DNA of 43,301 nucleotides. It comes from Bacteroidota bacterium. Its GTDB lineage: Bacteria; Bacteroidota; Ignavibacteria; Ignavibacteriales; SURF-24. This document shows positions 5,981-17,345 of the stretch, one piece after another (the first letter of the stretch is position 1; each line of letters starts with the position of its first letter). The position numbers and the translations under genes were made by a program. The stretch is taken from contig JAUZPB010000026.1 in assembly GCA_030706145.1 (NCBI GenBank), positions 1 through 43,301 on the forward strand, in the 5' to 3' direction. The notes below the pieces were generated by a model, which searched no databases, was not told where the DNA came from, and saw only the letters and a list, made by a program, of their open reading frames with translations.

Positions 5981-7132
5981 TTATTTCGTACTAAGCTTAA
6001 AGATCGTTGTCGACTTTAGTGTTTCTCCAGGCTTTAATATAGTGTTTGGAAAATTTGGGTGATTTGGCGAATCCGGGAAATGCTGCGTCTCAAGTGCAAA
6101 TCCATTTCTGAAGTTATATGGCTTTCCACTTTTGCCCTTTAAGCTTCCATCAAGGAAATTACCACAGTAGAATTGTATTCCAGGCTGAGTTGTGAAGACC
6201 TCTAAAAACCTTCCTGTTGTTGGCTCATAGACCGAGGCAGCAAGTGAAAGTTTGTTGCCTTTGTGATTTAATACCCAGTTATGGTCGTATCCCCTTGCAA
6301 TCTTTAACTGCTCATTGTTCTCTTCAACCCTTTCTCCTATCTTGTGTACACTCGTAAAATCAAATGGTGTCCCTTTTACACTTTCCAGTTTGCCAGTGGG
6401 AATAAGCCCTTTGTCTACAGGAGTAAATTTATCGGCATTTAAGATTAGTTCATGATCTAGAATATCTCCATTGCCTTCACCCTTTAGGTTAAAGTAGCTG
6501 TGATTTGTAAGATTAACTGGTGTTGGTTTGTCTGTCACTGCACTATAGTCGATTTTAACTTCATTTTTGTTTGTTAGCCAGTATGTAACTGTGACCTTGA
6601 GATTTCCAGGATATCCCTCTTCTCCATCTTTACTTAAGTATTCAAGTTTCAACCCTGCTGTGTTCTTAACTAACAGTGGCTCTGCTTTCCAGACTACCTT
6701 GTCAAAACCTTTTAATCCTCCATGCAGTGCGCAGGGTATCCCGTTTGGCTCATTGTTTTTTGCAAGTGTGTAGGTCTTGCCATTTAATGTAAATATCCCC
6801 TGCCCGATTCTGTTGCCATAACGGCCTATCAAGGCTCCGAAATATGGCGAGTTATCCTTTACATAGTCATCTAAACTATTAAAACCAAGAACAACATCCT
6901 CATACTTGCCGTTTTTATCAGGTGCTGTAAGCTTTACGATAATTCCACCATAATTTGTAATTTCCGCTGTCATACCATTACTGTTTTTAAGCGTGTAAAT
7001 AGATACTTCTTCACCCGATGGAGTTTTCCCAAATGGCTGCTTGCTAACTCCGGGTTTATCCTTAGCACTTGCAACAGTTGCAAATAAAAGTGCCCCTGCA
7101 AAAAGGGTGGTTATTGCAAAATTCATCTTCAT
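5981..7132 (-). CDS. galM: exported aldose 1-epimerase (galactose mutarotase)
   Basis: Interconverts alpha- and beta-anomers of galactose and other aldoses. The mature part (about 355 residues) carries GalM motifs: the TNYGGIIVKLTAPDKNG start, ALIGRYGNRIG, CALHGGLKGFDKVVW, VNLTNHSYFNLKGEGNGDILDH with a catalytic-type histidine, and GYDHNWVLN; the general-base glutamate region is ALETQHFPDSPNHPNFP. A signal peptide (hydrophobic run ending ATVASA) directs it to the periplasm, as in many Bacteroidetes-group GalM proteins. The frame extends to a TTG at 7141. The AAGGA site fits the ATG at 7126 best, while the ATG at 7132 gives a charged signal-peptide start (MKMNF), which I chose. It is the last gene of the galactose cluster and would supply the anomer used by GalK. 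Confidence 0.93.
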   Translation of the reverse strand: MKMNFAITTLFAGALLFATVASAKDKPGVSKQPFGKTPSGEEVSIYTLKNSNGMTAEITNYGGIIVKLTAPDKNGKYEDVVLGFNSLDDYVKDNSPYFGALIGRYGNRIGQGIFTLNGKTYTLAKNNEPNGIPCALHGGLKGFDKVVWKAEPLLVKNTAGLKLEYLSKDGEEGYPGNLKVTVTYWLTNKNEVKIDYSAVTDKPTPVNLTNHSYFNLKGEGNGDILDHELILNADKFTPVDKGLIPTGKLESVKGTPFDFTSVHKIGERVEENNEQLKIARGYDHNWVLNHKGNKLSLAASVYEPTTGRFLEVFTTQPGIQFYCGNFLDGSLKGKSGKPYNFRNGFALETQHFPDSPNHPNFPNTILKPGETLKSTTIFKLSTK

Positions 7133-7232
7133 TTCCTTCAATAATATAAATGTAGTTTAATAAATGATTTTTGTCTTAAAAAGTCTATAATAAAAATGAA
7201 AGTACATTTTGGATTTCTTATTATATTTTATT

Positions 7233-8507
7233 TTATAGCTTTACCCTGCACGATCCATATTCACGGACTGAAACCTTTAAGGCAGAGCTCTCAGAGAAAA
7301 TAGCGCTCATTAGTTTTATATACTTGTCTGCAAGAGCTTCCTCAATAAAAGTAAGTATTGTTCCAGCAAAACCGCCTCCATGGACTCTTGTTGCCCCACA
7401 ACTGGAATTTTCCTTCATAAAGTATTCTGTTATTTCCAGTGCAAGTGACATACTTTGTTGCTTGTTATCCTTTGTAGAATAGATATTCTGCAGCCACTTT
7501 GCCGATGAATTACCAGATTGCTTTACTAACTTCAGAAATTCTTCTGTCTTATTCTCTTTGAGTGAAGCAACTTCAAGTCCTACGCGCTCATTTTCTTCAA
7601 AGAAATGTAATGCTCTTAAGACTGCTCTGTCGCCAAATATTTCTCTTAACGTAAATATATTCTTAATTATATCATCTCGGCTTATTAAGCGAAGACGGCT
7701 TTTCCCGAAATATCCTGCTATATCTTTCATCTCTTTTGGGATCGATGCATAATCATCTGTCAGATCTGCATGCGTGCCTCCTGTATTAACAACAATTATT
7801 GAAAAACCACGAGTTGCAAAATCAACATTAAGTTTTTCAACTTTTGGATTTTCTTCATTCTTGAAGTCTACAGAAACTATTCCCCCTTCGGCAATTGCAA
7901 GTTGATCCATCAGCCCGCAAGGTTTACCAAAGTAATTGTTCTCTGCAAATTGTCCATACTTTGCTAGTTCAACTGGAGAGATCTCTGAATTATTATATAG
8001 TGAATTTAATATTGTAGCAATAAGCATTTCTATTGAAGCTGATGAACTTAAACCTGAACCGATCCCAATCATACTTTCAAGTATACAATCAAATCCGCCA
8101 ACATTATATCCATTTGTCCTGAATTTATATGCAAGACCGCGGATCAGTCCACTTGTCTTTGACTTTTCTTCCTGCTTTACTTCTAGATCATCTAACTCTA
8201 CAGAGTAAGTCTCCTTTAGATCCCTGGAGAAAAGATTTATTCGATTCTGAGAATTTTTAGATACAACAGCGCTACTGTCTATATTTATTGCAGCAGCAAG
8301 TATGCAGCCATTATTATGATCGGTATGATTACCTCCAATCTCAATTCGTCCTGGACTTGAGAAGAGAATGTGATTTTTGCTGTCAAACTTCTCATTGAAT
8401 TGGCTGATCAGTCTGCCAAAGCTTTCTGCTTTCTTATTCCTGAAATATTCTTCTATATATAACTCTTCGAGCTTTATTTCTTTTGTTAAATTTTCTTTTG
8501 TGGGCAT
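7233..8507 (-). CDS. galK: galactokinase
   Basis: Cytoplasmic GHMP-family kinase making galactose 1-phosphate from galactose and ATP, the first committed step of the Leloir pathway. At 424 residues it is slightly longer than the usual 380-390, with extra residues at the N-terminus. The galactokinase signature is seen at residues 53-67 (GRIEIGGNHTDHNNG), the ATP-binding GHMP motif at 148-158 (GIGSGLSSSAS), the CGLMDQLAIAEGG segment with the catalytic aspartate, and the C-terminal GATRVHGGGFAGTI motif. It lies in the galactose cluster between the small membrane protein and galM, on the same strand. Confidence 0.95.
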   Translation of the reverse strand: MPTKENLTKEIKLEELYIEEYFRNKKAESFGRLISQFNEKFDSKNHILFSSPGRIEIGGNHTDHNNGCILAAAINIDSSAVVSKNSQNRINLFSRDLKETYSVELDDLEVKQEEKSKTSGLIRGLAYKFRTNGYNVGGFDCILESMIGIGSGLSSSASIEMLIATILNSLYNNSEISPVELAKYGQFAENNYFGKPCGLMDQLAIAEGGIVSVDFKNEENPKVEKLNVDFATRGFSIIVVNTGGTHADLTDDYASIPKEMKDIAGYFGKSRLRLISRDDIIKNIFTLREIFGDRAVLRALHFFEENERVGLEVASLKENKTEEFLKLVKQSGNSSAKWLQNIYSTKDNKQQSMSLALEITEYFMKENSSCGATRVHGGGFAGTILTFIEEALADKYIKLMSAIFSESSALKVSVREYGSCRVKL

Positions 8508-8567
8508 ATTTATCTCAATTCTTTTTAATTTGTCCTATTCTTAATAAGCTGCTTTTAGTCCCCAGAC

Positions 8568-8768
8568 TTAAACACGTACGTTACGGTTTCTTATGACAAA
8601 TATTACACCTGCTATTGTCATCAGTCCACCCCACCAAATATTTGGACGCGTTGCCGATAAAACAGTATTTGTTGATGGTGGATTTATAAGTAAATATAAA
8701 CCCGTCAGAAAAATAATTGCTCCCATCGATAAAAGAATAAGTCCGACAAAATACCAGATTGGTTTCAT
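8568..8768 (-). CDS. small two-helix membrane protein in the galactose cluster
   Basis: A 66-residue protein with two transmembrane helices (about residues 5-27 and 44-60) joined by a hydrophilic loop (NPPSTNTVLSATRPN), ending in a basic tail (RNRNVRV). A strong ribosome-binding site (AAGGAGA, 7 bases before ATG) supports this frame over the overlapping frame starting at 8775. It lies 22 bp after the symporter gene and before galK, so it is likely cotranscribed. It may be an accessory subunit of the symporter, as small membrane partners are known for other SSS transporters. No family is recognised. Confidence 0.75.
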   Translation of the reverse strand: MKPIWYFVGLILLSMGAIIFLTGLYLLINPPSTNTVLSATRPNIWWGGLMTIAGVIFVIRNRNVRV

Positions 8769-8790
8769 TTTCCATTCTCCTTTGTATTTG

Positions 8791-10476
8791 TTACCAGAAA
8801 TAAATATTTATTGCAATAAAGATGGCTAAAGAGATTACTGCCCAGAAGCCCGGCTTCTTTAATAATGGCAGATCAACTTCTTCTTTTGTCTCAGCTGTTA
8901 ATCCTTTTACAAAACCTACTAGCTCTTCTTTTGGCCTCTTCTTTGTAAAAAGACTTACTAAAATTGTAACTAAGAAACATATAAGCCATGCCCACCATGC
9001 TCTCCAGAAATTGGTCGCCATTACACTAGGCTTGCTTGATAAGGTAATAAATGTTAGGTCCATCCACTTAAATTTATCTATAAAAAATAAAATAAATGAT
9101 GTAGCCATACCTGTAATCAGTCCAAAGAAAGCACCATTTGGTGTTATCCACCAAACAAACATTCCAAGAAGCATTGTTGCAAATAAAGGCGCATTTACCC
9201 ATGAGAATATTGCCTGCATGTAATCCATAATGCTTGGAAAACTCTTTGCCCAGTATGCTGTTCCAACGCTGAGTATGATTCCCACAATTGTAGCAGCCCT
9301 GCCCATCCAAAGCAAATGTGTGTCTGAGGCATTCTTGTTAATTACTGACTTATATATATCATATGTCCATACCGTATTAAATGCACTTATATTGCCTGCC
9401 TGCCCAGCCATGAATCCTGCTAATAGCGCCGTAACACCTAAACCTACTAAACCTGCCGGGTAATATCGCTTAATTAGAAGCGGCAAGGCTTGATCGTATT
9501 CACCAGCCTTTAACACTGGAAATCCACTGCTGGGATCGTGTGACAATACAAGAGCTATAAGACCTGCAAGTATTACTATAAATGGCAATGCCATCTTGAA
9601 GAATGATGCAAGTATTGGTGTCATTCGTGCCGAGCGTAAATCTTTTGCAGAAAAGGCCCTCTGAACTACTAGGAAATCCGTCGTCCAATAGCCAAATGAC
9701 AAAACAAATCCTAAACCAAGGACAATCCCTCCCCATGTGACTAACATACCATTTTGTGAAGGATCACCTGAAGTAGACCACAGTGTGTTCATCGATGTAT
9801 GCTGGAAAGTCTCTATCCTTGCAAATATTTCCTTTATGCCTCCAAGCTCCATCATTCCCATGATTGAAACAAGAAATAATCCGAACCATATGAGGAAAAA
9901 TTGTATAATCTCTGTGAATATTGCAGACATAAGACCACTTAAGGTTACGTATGCTGCTACTGTGAATGCAGATATCCACATGCTTAAGTCCCAGTTCCAG
10001 CCTAAGAAAGTATGAAGTACAAGCGCCATTGCATAAAGGTTAATCCCTGAAACTAACAGCGTCATGATTGCAAAAGCAATTCCATTAAGAACTCTTGTCT
10101 TTTCGTCAAACCTAACCTTTAAATAACCGGGTACAGAATTTATTTTGCTGCTATAGTAAAAAGGCATCATATAAATGCCTAGAAATAGCATAGCTGGAAT
10201 TGCTCCTATCCAATAGAAGTGAGCTACGTACATACCATATTCAAACGTATTGCCCGTCATTCCAAGCAGCTCCAGAGCTCCAAGGTTCGCAGATAAAAAT
10301 GCAAGCCCTGCAACCCATGCACTGTTCTTCCTCCCGGCTAAAAAGAAATCTTTTTCACTTGTGGTGAATTTCTTTAGATAGAGGCCGATGCCAAGTACAA
10401 AACCAAAGTAAATGACTATTATAAGCCAGTCAATATAGGTCAGACCGATTGAGCTTATAGCACTCATTGAATCCAT
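8791..10476 (-). CDS. Na+/galactose (SGLT-type) solute symporter
   Basis: A 561-residue inner-membrane protein of the sodium:solute symporter family, close to the 14-helix SGLT group typified by Vibrio vSGLT. The N-terminus DWLIIVIYFGFVLGIGLYLKK, the FFLAGRKNSAWVAGLAFLSANLGALELLGMTGN segment, the GYWTTDFLVVQRAFSAKDLRSAR signature and the GFMAGQAGNISAFNTVWTYDIYK region are all SSS landmarks. The genomic setting (galT upstream, galK and galM downstream) points to galactose or glucose as substrate. An AGAGG site precedes the ATG by about 8 bases. The C-terminal ~50 residues form a cytoplasmic loop and last helix, as in vSGLT. Confidence 0.93.
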   Translation of the reverse strand: MDSMSAISSIGLTYIDWLIIVIYFGFVLGIGLYLKKFTTSEKDFFLAGRKNSAWVAGLAFLSANLGALELLGMTGNTFEYGMYVAHFYWIGAIPAMLFLGIYMMPFYYSSKINSVPGYLKVRFDEKTRVLNGIAFAIMTLLVSGINLYAMALVLHTFLGWNWDLSMWISAFTVAAYVTLSGLMSAIFTEIIQFFLIWFGLFLVSIMGMMELGGIKEIFARIETFQHTSMNTLWSTSGDPSQNGMLVTWGGIVLGLGFVLSFGYWTTDFLVVQRAFSAKDLRSARMTPILASFFKMALPFIVILAGLIALVLSHDPSSGFPVLKAGEYDQALPLLIKRYYPAGLVGLGVTALLAGFMAGQAGNISAFNTVWTYDIYKSVINKNASDTHLLWMGRAATIVGIILSVGTAYWAKSFPSIMDYMQAIFSWVNAPLFATMLLGMFVWWITPNGAFFGLITGMATSFILFFIDKFKWMDLTFITLSSKPSVMATNFWRAWWAWLICFLVTILVSLFTKKRPKEELVGFVKGLTAETKEEVDLPLLKKPGFWAVISLAIFIAINIYFW

Positions 10477-10599
10477 AAGTTTACCTCTTAATAGAATTTG
10501 TTTTGAAATATATTGCTAAAAATTTATTCTTTATTTTAATGAATCCTTCAAAAGTATTATTGCAGATCTCTTTTCTGCTCCTTTTTGTTTTGCCTGTAC

Positions 10600-11637
10600 T
10601 TACTTTTTGCTCCTGTAATGCACTAAAGAAGCATCTCTTAATATCTTTGCACTCATCTCGGCTGTAATGTCCCTTTGCGGATTTGCAAGCATTTCATAAC
10701 CAACCATAAATTTCTTTATTGTAGCTGACCTTAATAATGGCGGATAAAAATGCATGTGCATGTGCCACTCACTGTGACTTAATCCGTCAGTGGGGGACTG
10801 ATGGATTCCTGCAGAATAGGGAAATGAGGTATTGAAGATGTTATCGTATTTTACTGTTACTGCTTTTAATATATCGGCAAAATGTGAGATATCTTCTTCG
10901 GTTAACTGATTTAGGTTTTGTACATGCCTTCTTGGAATTATCATCGTCTCAAAAGGCCAGACTGCCCAGAATGGAACAAGCAGCACGAAGCCATCGTTTT
11001 CATATACTATTCTCTCTTTCTTCTCTGTCTCAAGTTTCAGGTAGTCTGATAGTAGTGAGGTCCTATTCTTTTCATAATAGTCATGCTGCTTGCTTTGCTC
11101 TTTGAAAGGTTCTACAGGAATGGTCTCTTGTGCCCAGATCTGCCCGTGAGGATGAGGATTGCTGCAGCCCATTACCTGCCCTTTGTTTTCAAAGATCTGA
11201 ACATAGTTTATCTCTTCCTTACTACCTAAGGTTAAGTACTCGCTCTTCCAAGCCTTTACAATGTTTTTTATTTCATCTACTTCCATTTCTGCTATTGTAA
11301 GGTCATGCCTTGGCGAAAAACATACAACCCGGCAAGTTCCTTTTTCAGACTTTGCCACAATAAGACCTTTTTCATTAACTGAGTCTTCGGGCGTCTTTAG
11401 ATTTAATGCACTGAAGTCATTTGTGAAAACGAAGGTTGAATCATATTCAGTGTTAATTTCTCCGCTGGATCTTTTATTGCCTGGACATAGATAACACTCT
11501 GCCTCATATTGATTTCTTACTTCAATCGAAGCCTTTTCTACTTGCCCCTGCCATGGCCGCTTTGTCCTTTGCGAGGAAACAAGTATCCATTCTCCTGTTA
11601 AAATATTTAGCCTTCTGTGAACATTTTCGTTTAACAT
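10600..11637 (-). CDS. galT: galactose-1-phosphate uridylyltransferase
   Basis: Transfers UMP from UDP-glucose to galactose 1-phosphate (Leloir pathway). The length of 345 residues is normal. The active-site motif NPHPHGQIW gives the nucleophilic histidine H164 (with H162 and Q166). Zn ligands are present: C48 and C51 in CYLCPGN, and H111 in SPRHD. The C-terminal half has the second HIT-like repeat with SEWHMHMHFYPP. It sits between the LacI-type repressor and the symporter gene, all minus strand. No galE, needed to recycle UDP-galactose, is present in the window. Confidence 0.95.
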   Translation of the reverse strand: MLNENVHRRLNILTGEWILVSSQRTKRPWQGQVEKASIEVRNQYEAECYLCPGNKRSSGEINTEYDSTFVFTNDFSALNLKTPEDSVNEKGLIVAKSEKGTCRVVCFSPRHDLTIAEMEVDEIKNIVKAWKSEYLTLGSKEEINYVQIFENKGQVMGCSNPHPHGQIWAQETIPVEPFKEQSKQHDYYEKNRTSLLSDYLKLETEKKERIVYENDGFVLLVPFWAVWPFETMIIPRRHVQNLNQLTEEDISHFADILKAVTVKYDNIFNTSFPYSAGIHQSPTDGLSHSEWHMHMHFYPPLLRSATIKKFMVGYEMLANPQRDITAEMSAKILRDASLVHYRSKK

Positions 11638-11805
11638 ATCTCTTTCTTCTTTTTTACTTTATCTTAATTCTTTTTTATTCTTAGTCTTTCCTTTGTCCTG
11701 TTTATTTTTTCTTATATCCTCTTCTAAATGAATTCTCTCTATTCAAAAACTATTCTTGGTATTATTCTTAAATCTCACATATCATTCTTATCTTTTATAT
11801 TATTC

Positions 11806-12810
11806 TTATGCTGATCCTCTTATGATCAGTTTCGTATCAAGCTTTATTATTTTATCTTCTGACTTTAGTGGTCTTTCTTCTATCTGATCGATTAAAAGCT
11901 TTGCTGCCGCTTTCCCCATTTCAAAGGCTGGCTGCTCGATTGTTGTTAGCGGAGGATCAATTAGCTCGGTAATAGGATTGTTTGAAAATCCAACAATTGC
12001 TACTTCACCAGGTATCTTTATACCTTCTTCTCTTAATCGCTTAAATGCACCTATTGCAACTGGATCATTAACGGCAAAGATTGCCTCTGGAGTTTTTCCC
12101 TTGCTTAAGAGTTTGTGCATAGTTTTATATCCATCAGACTCATGCATGCCCCCTTCTTCTATATGCAGATAGGAAACTAAACCGGATTGTTTCATTGCTT
12201 CTTCATATCCTAATCTTCTATTTAGACAGGTGCTTAAGGTCTGTGGGCCGGCAAAGTGGATTATCTTCTTATAACCTTTTTCTATTAAAAAGTTAACTGC
12301 TTTAAGTGAGCTTTCGTAGTCATTAATTACAACTCTGTATGTATCGAGATCATCTAATGTTCGGTCAAAAAATACCATCTTTACGCCGCTTCTTAGAAGA
12401 TTCTTAAAATATTCACTCTTTGTCGTGCTTTGTGATACCGATATAATTATGCCGGAGACACGGTTAAGATATAATGAATTTAAATTTATTTTTTCACGCT
12501 TATAATCTTCATTCGATTGAGCTACAATTACTGTGTATCCATTCTGATAAGCAACCTCTTCAATCCCGCTTATTGCATTTGCAAAAAAATCATGACGTAT
12601 CTCAGGGACGATGACGCCTATCTGGTTCGATTTGCTCGACTTCAAATTGCGGGCGACAACATTAGGCCGGTATTTTAAAGCTACTGCCGTTTCTTTTATT
12701 AGCTCTTTCGTCTTTTGGTTTATATCGGGATGATCACTTAAGGCCCTCGAGACAGTAGATACAGATAGTCCAAGTTTTACTGCAATGTCTTTTATTGTAG
12801 TCTGTTTCAA
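11806..12810 (-). CDS. LacI/GalR-family transcriptional repressor of the lactose/galactose cluster
   Basis: A 334-residue repressor with the LacI helix-turn-helix at residues 4-23 (TIKDIAVKLGLSVSTVSRAL), the hinge helix (RPNVVARNLKSSKSN), and a periplasmic-binding-protein-like sugar domain from IGVIVPEIRHDFFANAISGIEE to the C-terminus. It starts with TTG (12810), supported by GAGGA 9-10 bases upstream and by the alignment of the HTH to the N-terminus. It is divergent from the beta-galactosidase gene, with a LacI-type palindrome between them, so it probably controls itself, the gal genes downstream and lacZ. The inducer is presumably galactose or a lactose derivative (inference). Confidence 0.94.
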   Translation of the reverse strand: MKQTTIKDIAVKLGLSVSTVSRALSDHPDINQKTKELIKETAVALKYRPNVVARNLKSSKSNQIGVIVPEIRHDFFANAISGIEEVAYQNGYTVIVAQSNEDYKREKINLNSLYLNRVSGIIISVSQSTTKSEYFKNLLRSGVKMVFFDRTLDDLDTYRVVINDYESSLKAVNFLIEKGYKKIIHFAGPQTLSTCLNRRLGYEEAMKQSGLVSYLHIEEGGMHESDGYKTMHKLLSKGKTPEAIFAVNDPVAIGAFKRLREEGIKIPGEVAIVGFSNNPITELIDPPLTTIEQPAFEMGKAAAKLLIDQIEERPLKSEDKIIKLDTKLIIRGSA

Positions 12811-12871
12811 GGCTTTTTATCCTCTTATTCTTTTCTTCTTAGATATTTATTTCTTTTTTTTGTAAATTTAC

Positions 12872-12897
12872 TGCAAACGTTCCCGCAAACGTTTGCA
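12872..12897. promoter_or_regulatory. LacI-family operator (one full palindrome and one half-overlapping site)
   Basis: The perfect 12-bp palindrome GCAAACGTTTGC (12885-12896) has the central CG of LacI/GalR-family operators. A second, imperfect copy (TGCAAACGTT, 12872-12881) lies 13 bp to the left. They stand 62 bp upstream of the repressor start and about 100 bp upstream of the beta-galactosidase start, so one repressor could control both divergent promoters. Confidence 0.8.
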
Positions 12898-12985
12898 ATA
12901 TACTTCCTGGATACTTTTTTGTCAATCTTGCAGCAGTAAAAAATTATAACTAGTTTGATGCCGTACTTTATTTTTTAGCTTATAG

Positions 12986-16321
<3,336 letters not shown>

Positions 16322-16368
16322 AAAATAATTAAATGGCCAAAAAAGATTATGTAGGCCGAAAAACGTAA

Positions 16369-16413
16369 TAAAAAAAGGGTACACGTTGTTTTGCACGTAT
16401 ACCCCTTTTTTTT
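16369..16413. terminator. bidirectional terminator between lacZ and the haem-motif gene
   Basis: A-rich arm plus GGGTACACGT (about 16377-16386) pairs with ACGTATACCC (16395-16404, one mismatch), followed by a run of T. It sits between two convergent genes, and the A/T tracts serve both directions. Confidence 0.8.
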
Positions 16414-16427
16414 TAGTCACATTTTTT

Positions 16428-17252
16428 TTATTTCAGAAGAGACATCTTTCTAATAAACTTAAAACTTTCTCCTCCATCTACAGGCTTTGCCTCTATTGAG
16501 CATAAGTAAATTCCGGCTGAAAGTTTACTTCCGTTAAAATTGATTTCATGGTTACCAGGCTCTTGAAAACCATCAACTAGTGTAGCTATATTTTGTCCTA
16601 TCGAATTATAAATAATCAGCTTTACTATGCTACCTACAGCAAGCGAATAACTGATCTTTGTCGAAGGATTAAATGGATTGGGATAGTTTTGGTTAAGTGA
16701 ATATGTCCCAACCATCTGGGATTTTCCTTCGGTAACATCTGTAGTATTTACTATGTTTACGGCGAAATTTGGTGCAAAATTCCAGTCGGGCTTTGAACTT
16801 ACTCCTGTTGCATATAATGTCTGCGCCCCTATGGTAGATGGGGCAGTGTACTTAAAATTAAATACATACTTGCCGCCTGAAAAGGCTTTCCTGCTTGGCT
16901 GCGTAAGTTCTCCATTTAGCACTTTTAAGTTATTATCAGCATTTACTAGAGTCCCATTTGAACTTGCAATATCAACTCCAACTGCGCTTCCTGCACCACC
17001 GGTTATTGTAACAGCATATGTGCCTGTCTCTCCTGTTTTTAGACTTGCTGGTCCTGTGATTTCAACTTTTACTGAAGTATTTGCACTTCCATGACAGTTC
17101 CCACAGCCAACCGTGCCGGATTTCTTTGTGTATCCGCTTACACCAGTTGGATATGAATATGTACTTTTGCTAGCCAGAATTATTATTAAAAATATAATAA
17201 AAAAAATAGCTCTGCTTGTTGTTAATATATTCACAGTAGATCTTAATTTCAT
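16428..17252 (-). CDS. secreted choice-of-anchor-V-like protein with one c-haem motif and a type IX sorting domain
   Basis: A 274-residue secreted protein. From the chosen ATG (17252) there is a signal peptide (about residues 13-32), then YPTGVSGYTKKSGTVGCGNCHGS with a single CXXCH haem-binding motif (C50, C53, H54). A Reeler-like beta-sandwich follows (VKVEITGPASLKTGETGTYAVTITGG onward), in the style of choice-of-anchor V proteins. The C-terminal 80 residues (from NQNYPNPFNPSTKISY) are a type A type IX secretion sorting domain. The frame extends to 17288, but AAGGA 8-9 bases before 17252 fixes the start there. It could be a surface-exposed redox or electron-transfer protein; whether haem is attached is not shown. 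Confidence 0.82.
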   Translation of the reverse strand: MKLRSTVNILTTSRAIFFIIFLIIILASKSTYSYPTGVSGYTKKSGTVGCGNCHGSANTSVKVEITGPASLKTGETGTYAVTITGGAGSAVGVDIASSNGTLVNADNNLKVLNGELTQPSRKAFSGGKYVFNFKYTAPSTIGAQTLYATGVSSKPDWNFAPNFAVNIVNTTDVTEGKSQMVGTYSLNQNYPNPFNPSTKISYSLAVGSIVKLIIYNSIGQNIATLVDGFQEPGNHEINFNGSKLSAGIYLCSIEAKPVDGGESFKFIRKMSLLK

Positions 17253-17345
17253 TGATATCCTTTTCTCATAGGTTAAATTTATGAGCAACCTATTTCATTA
17301 AATTTATAAAAACAATACTTAAAAAAATGCCCTTTGAAAAAACCT

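Noticed and set aside
8581-8775. 64-codon minus-strand frame overlapping the small membrane protein
   Set aside because: The overlapping frame ending at 8568 has two clear membrane helices and a well-spaced ribosome-binding site; this one is its shadow.
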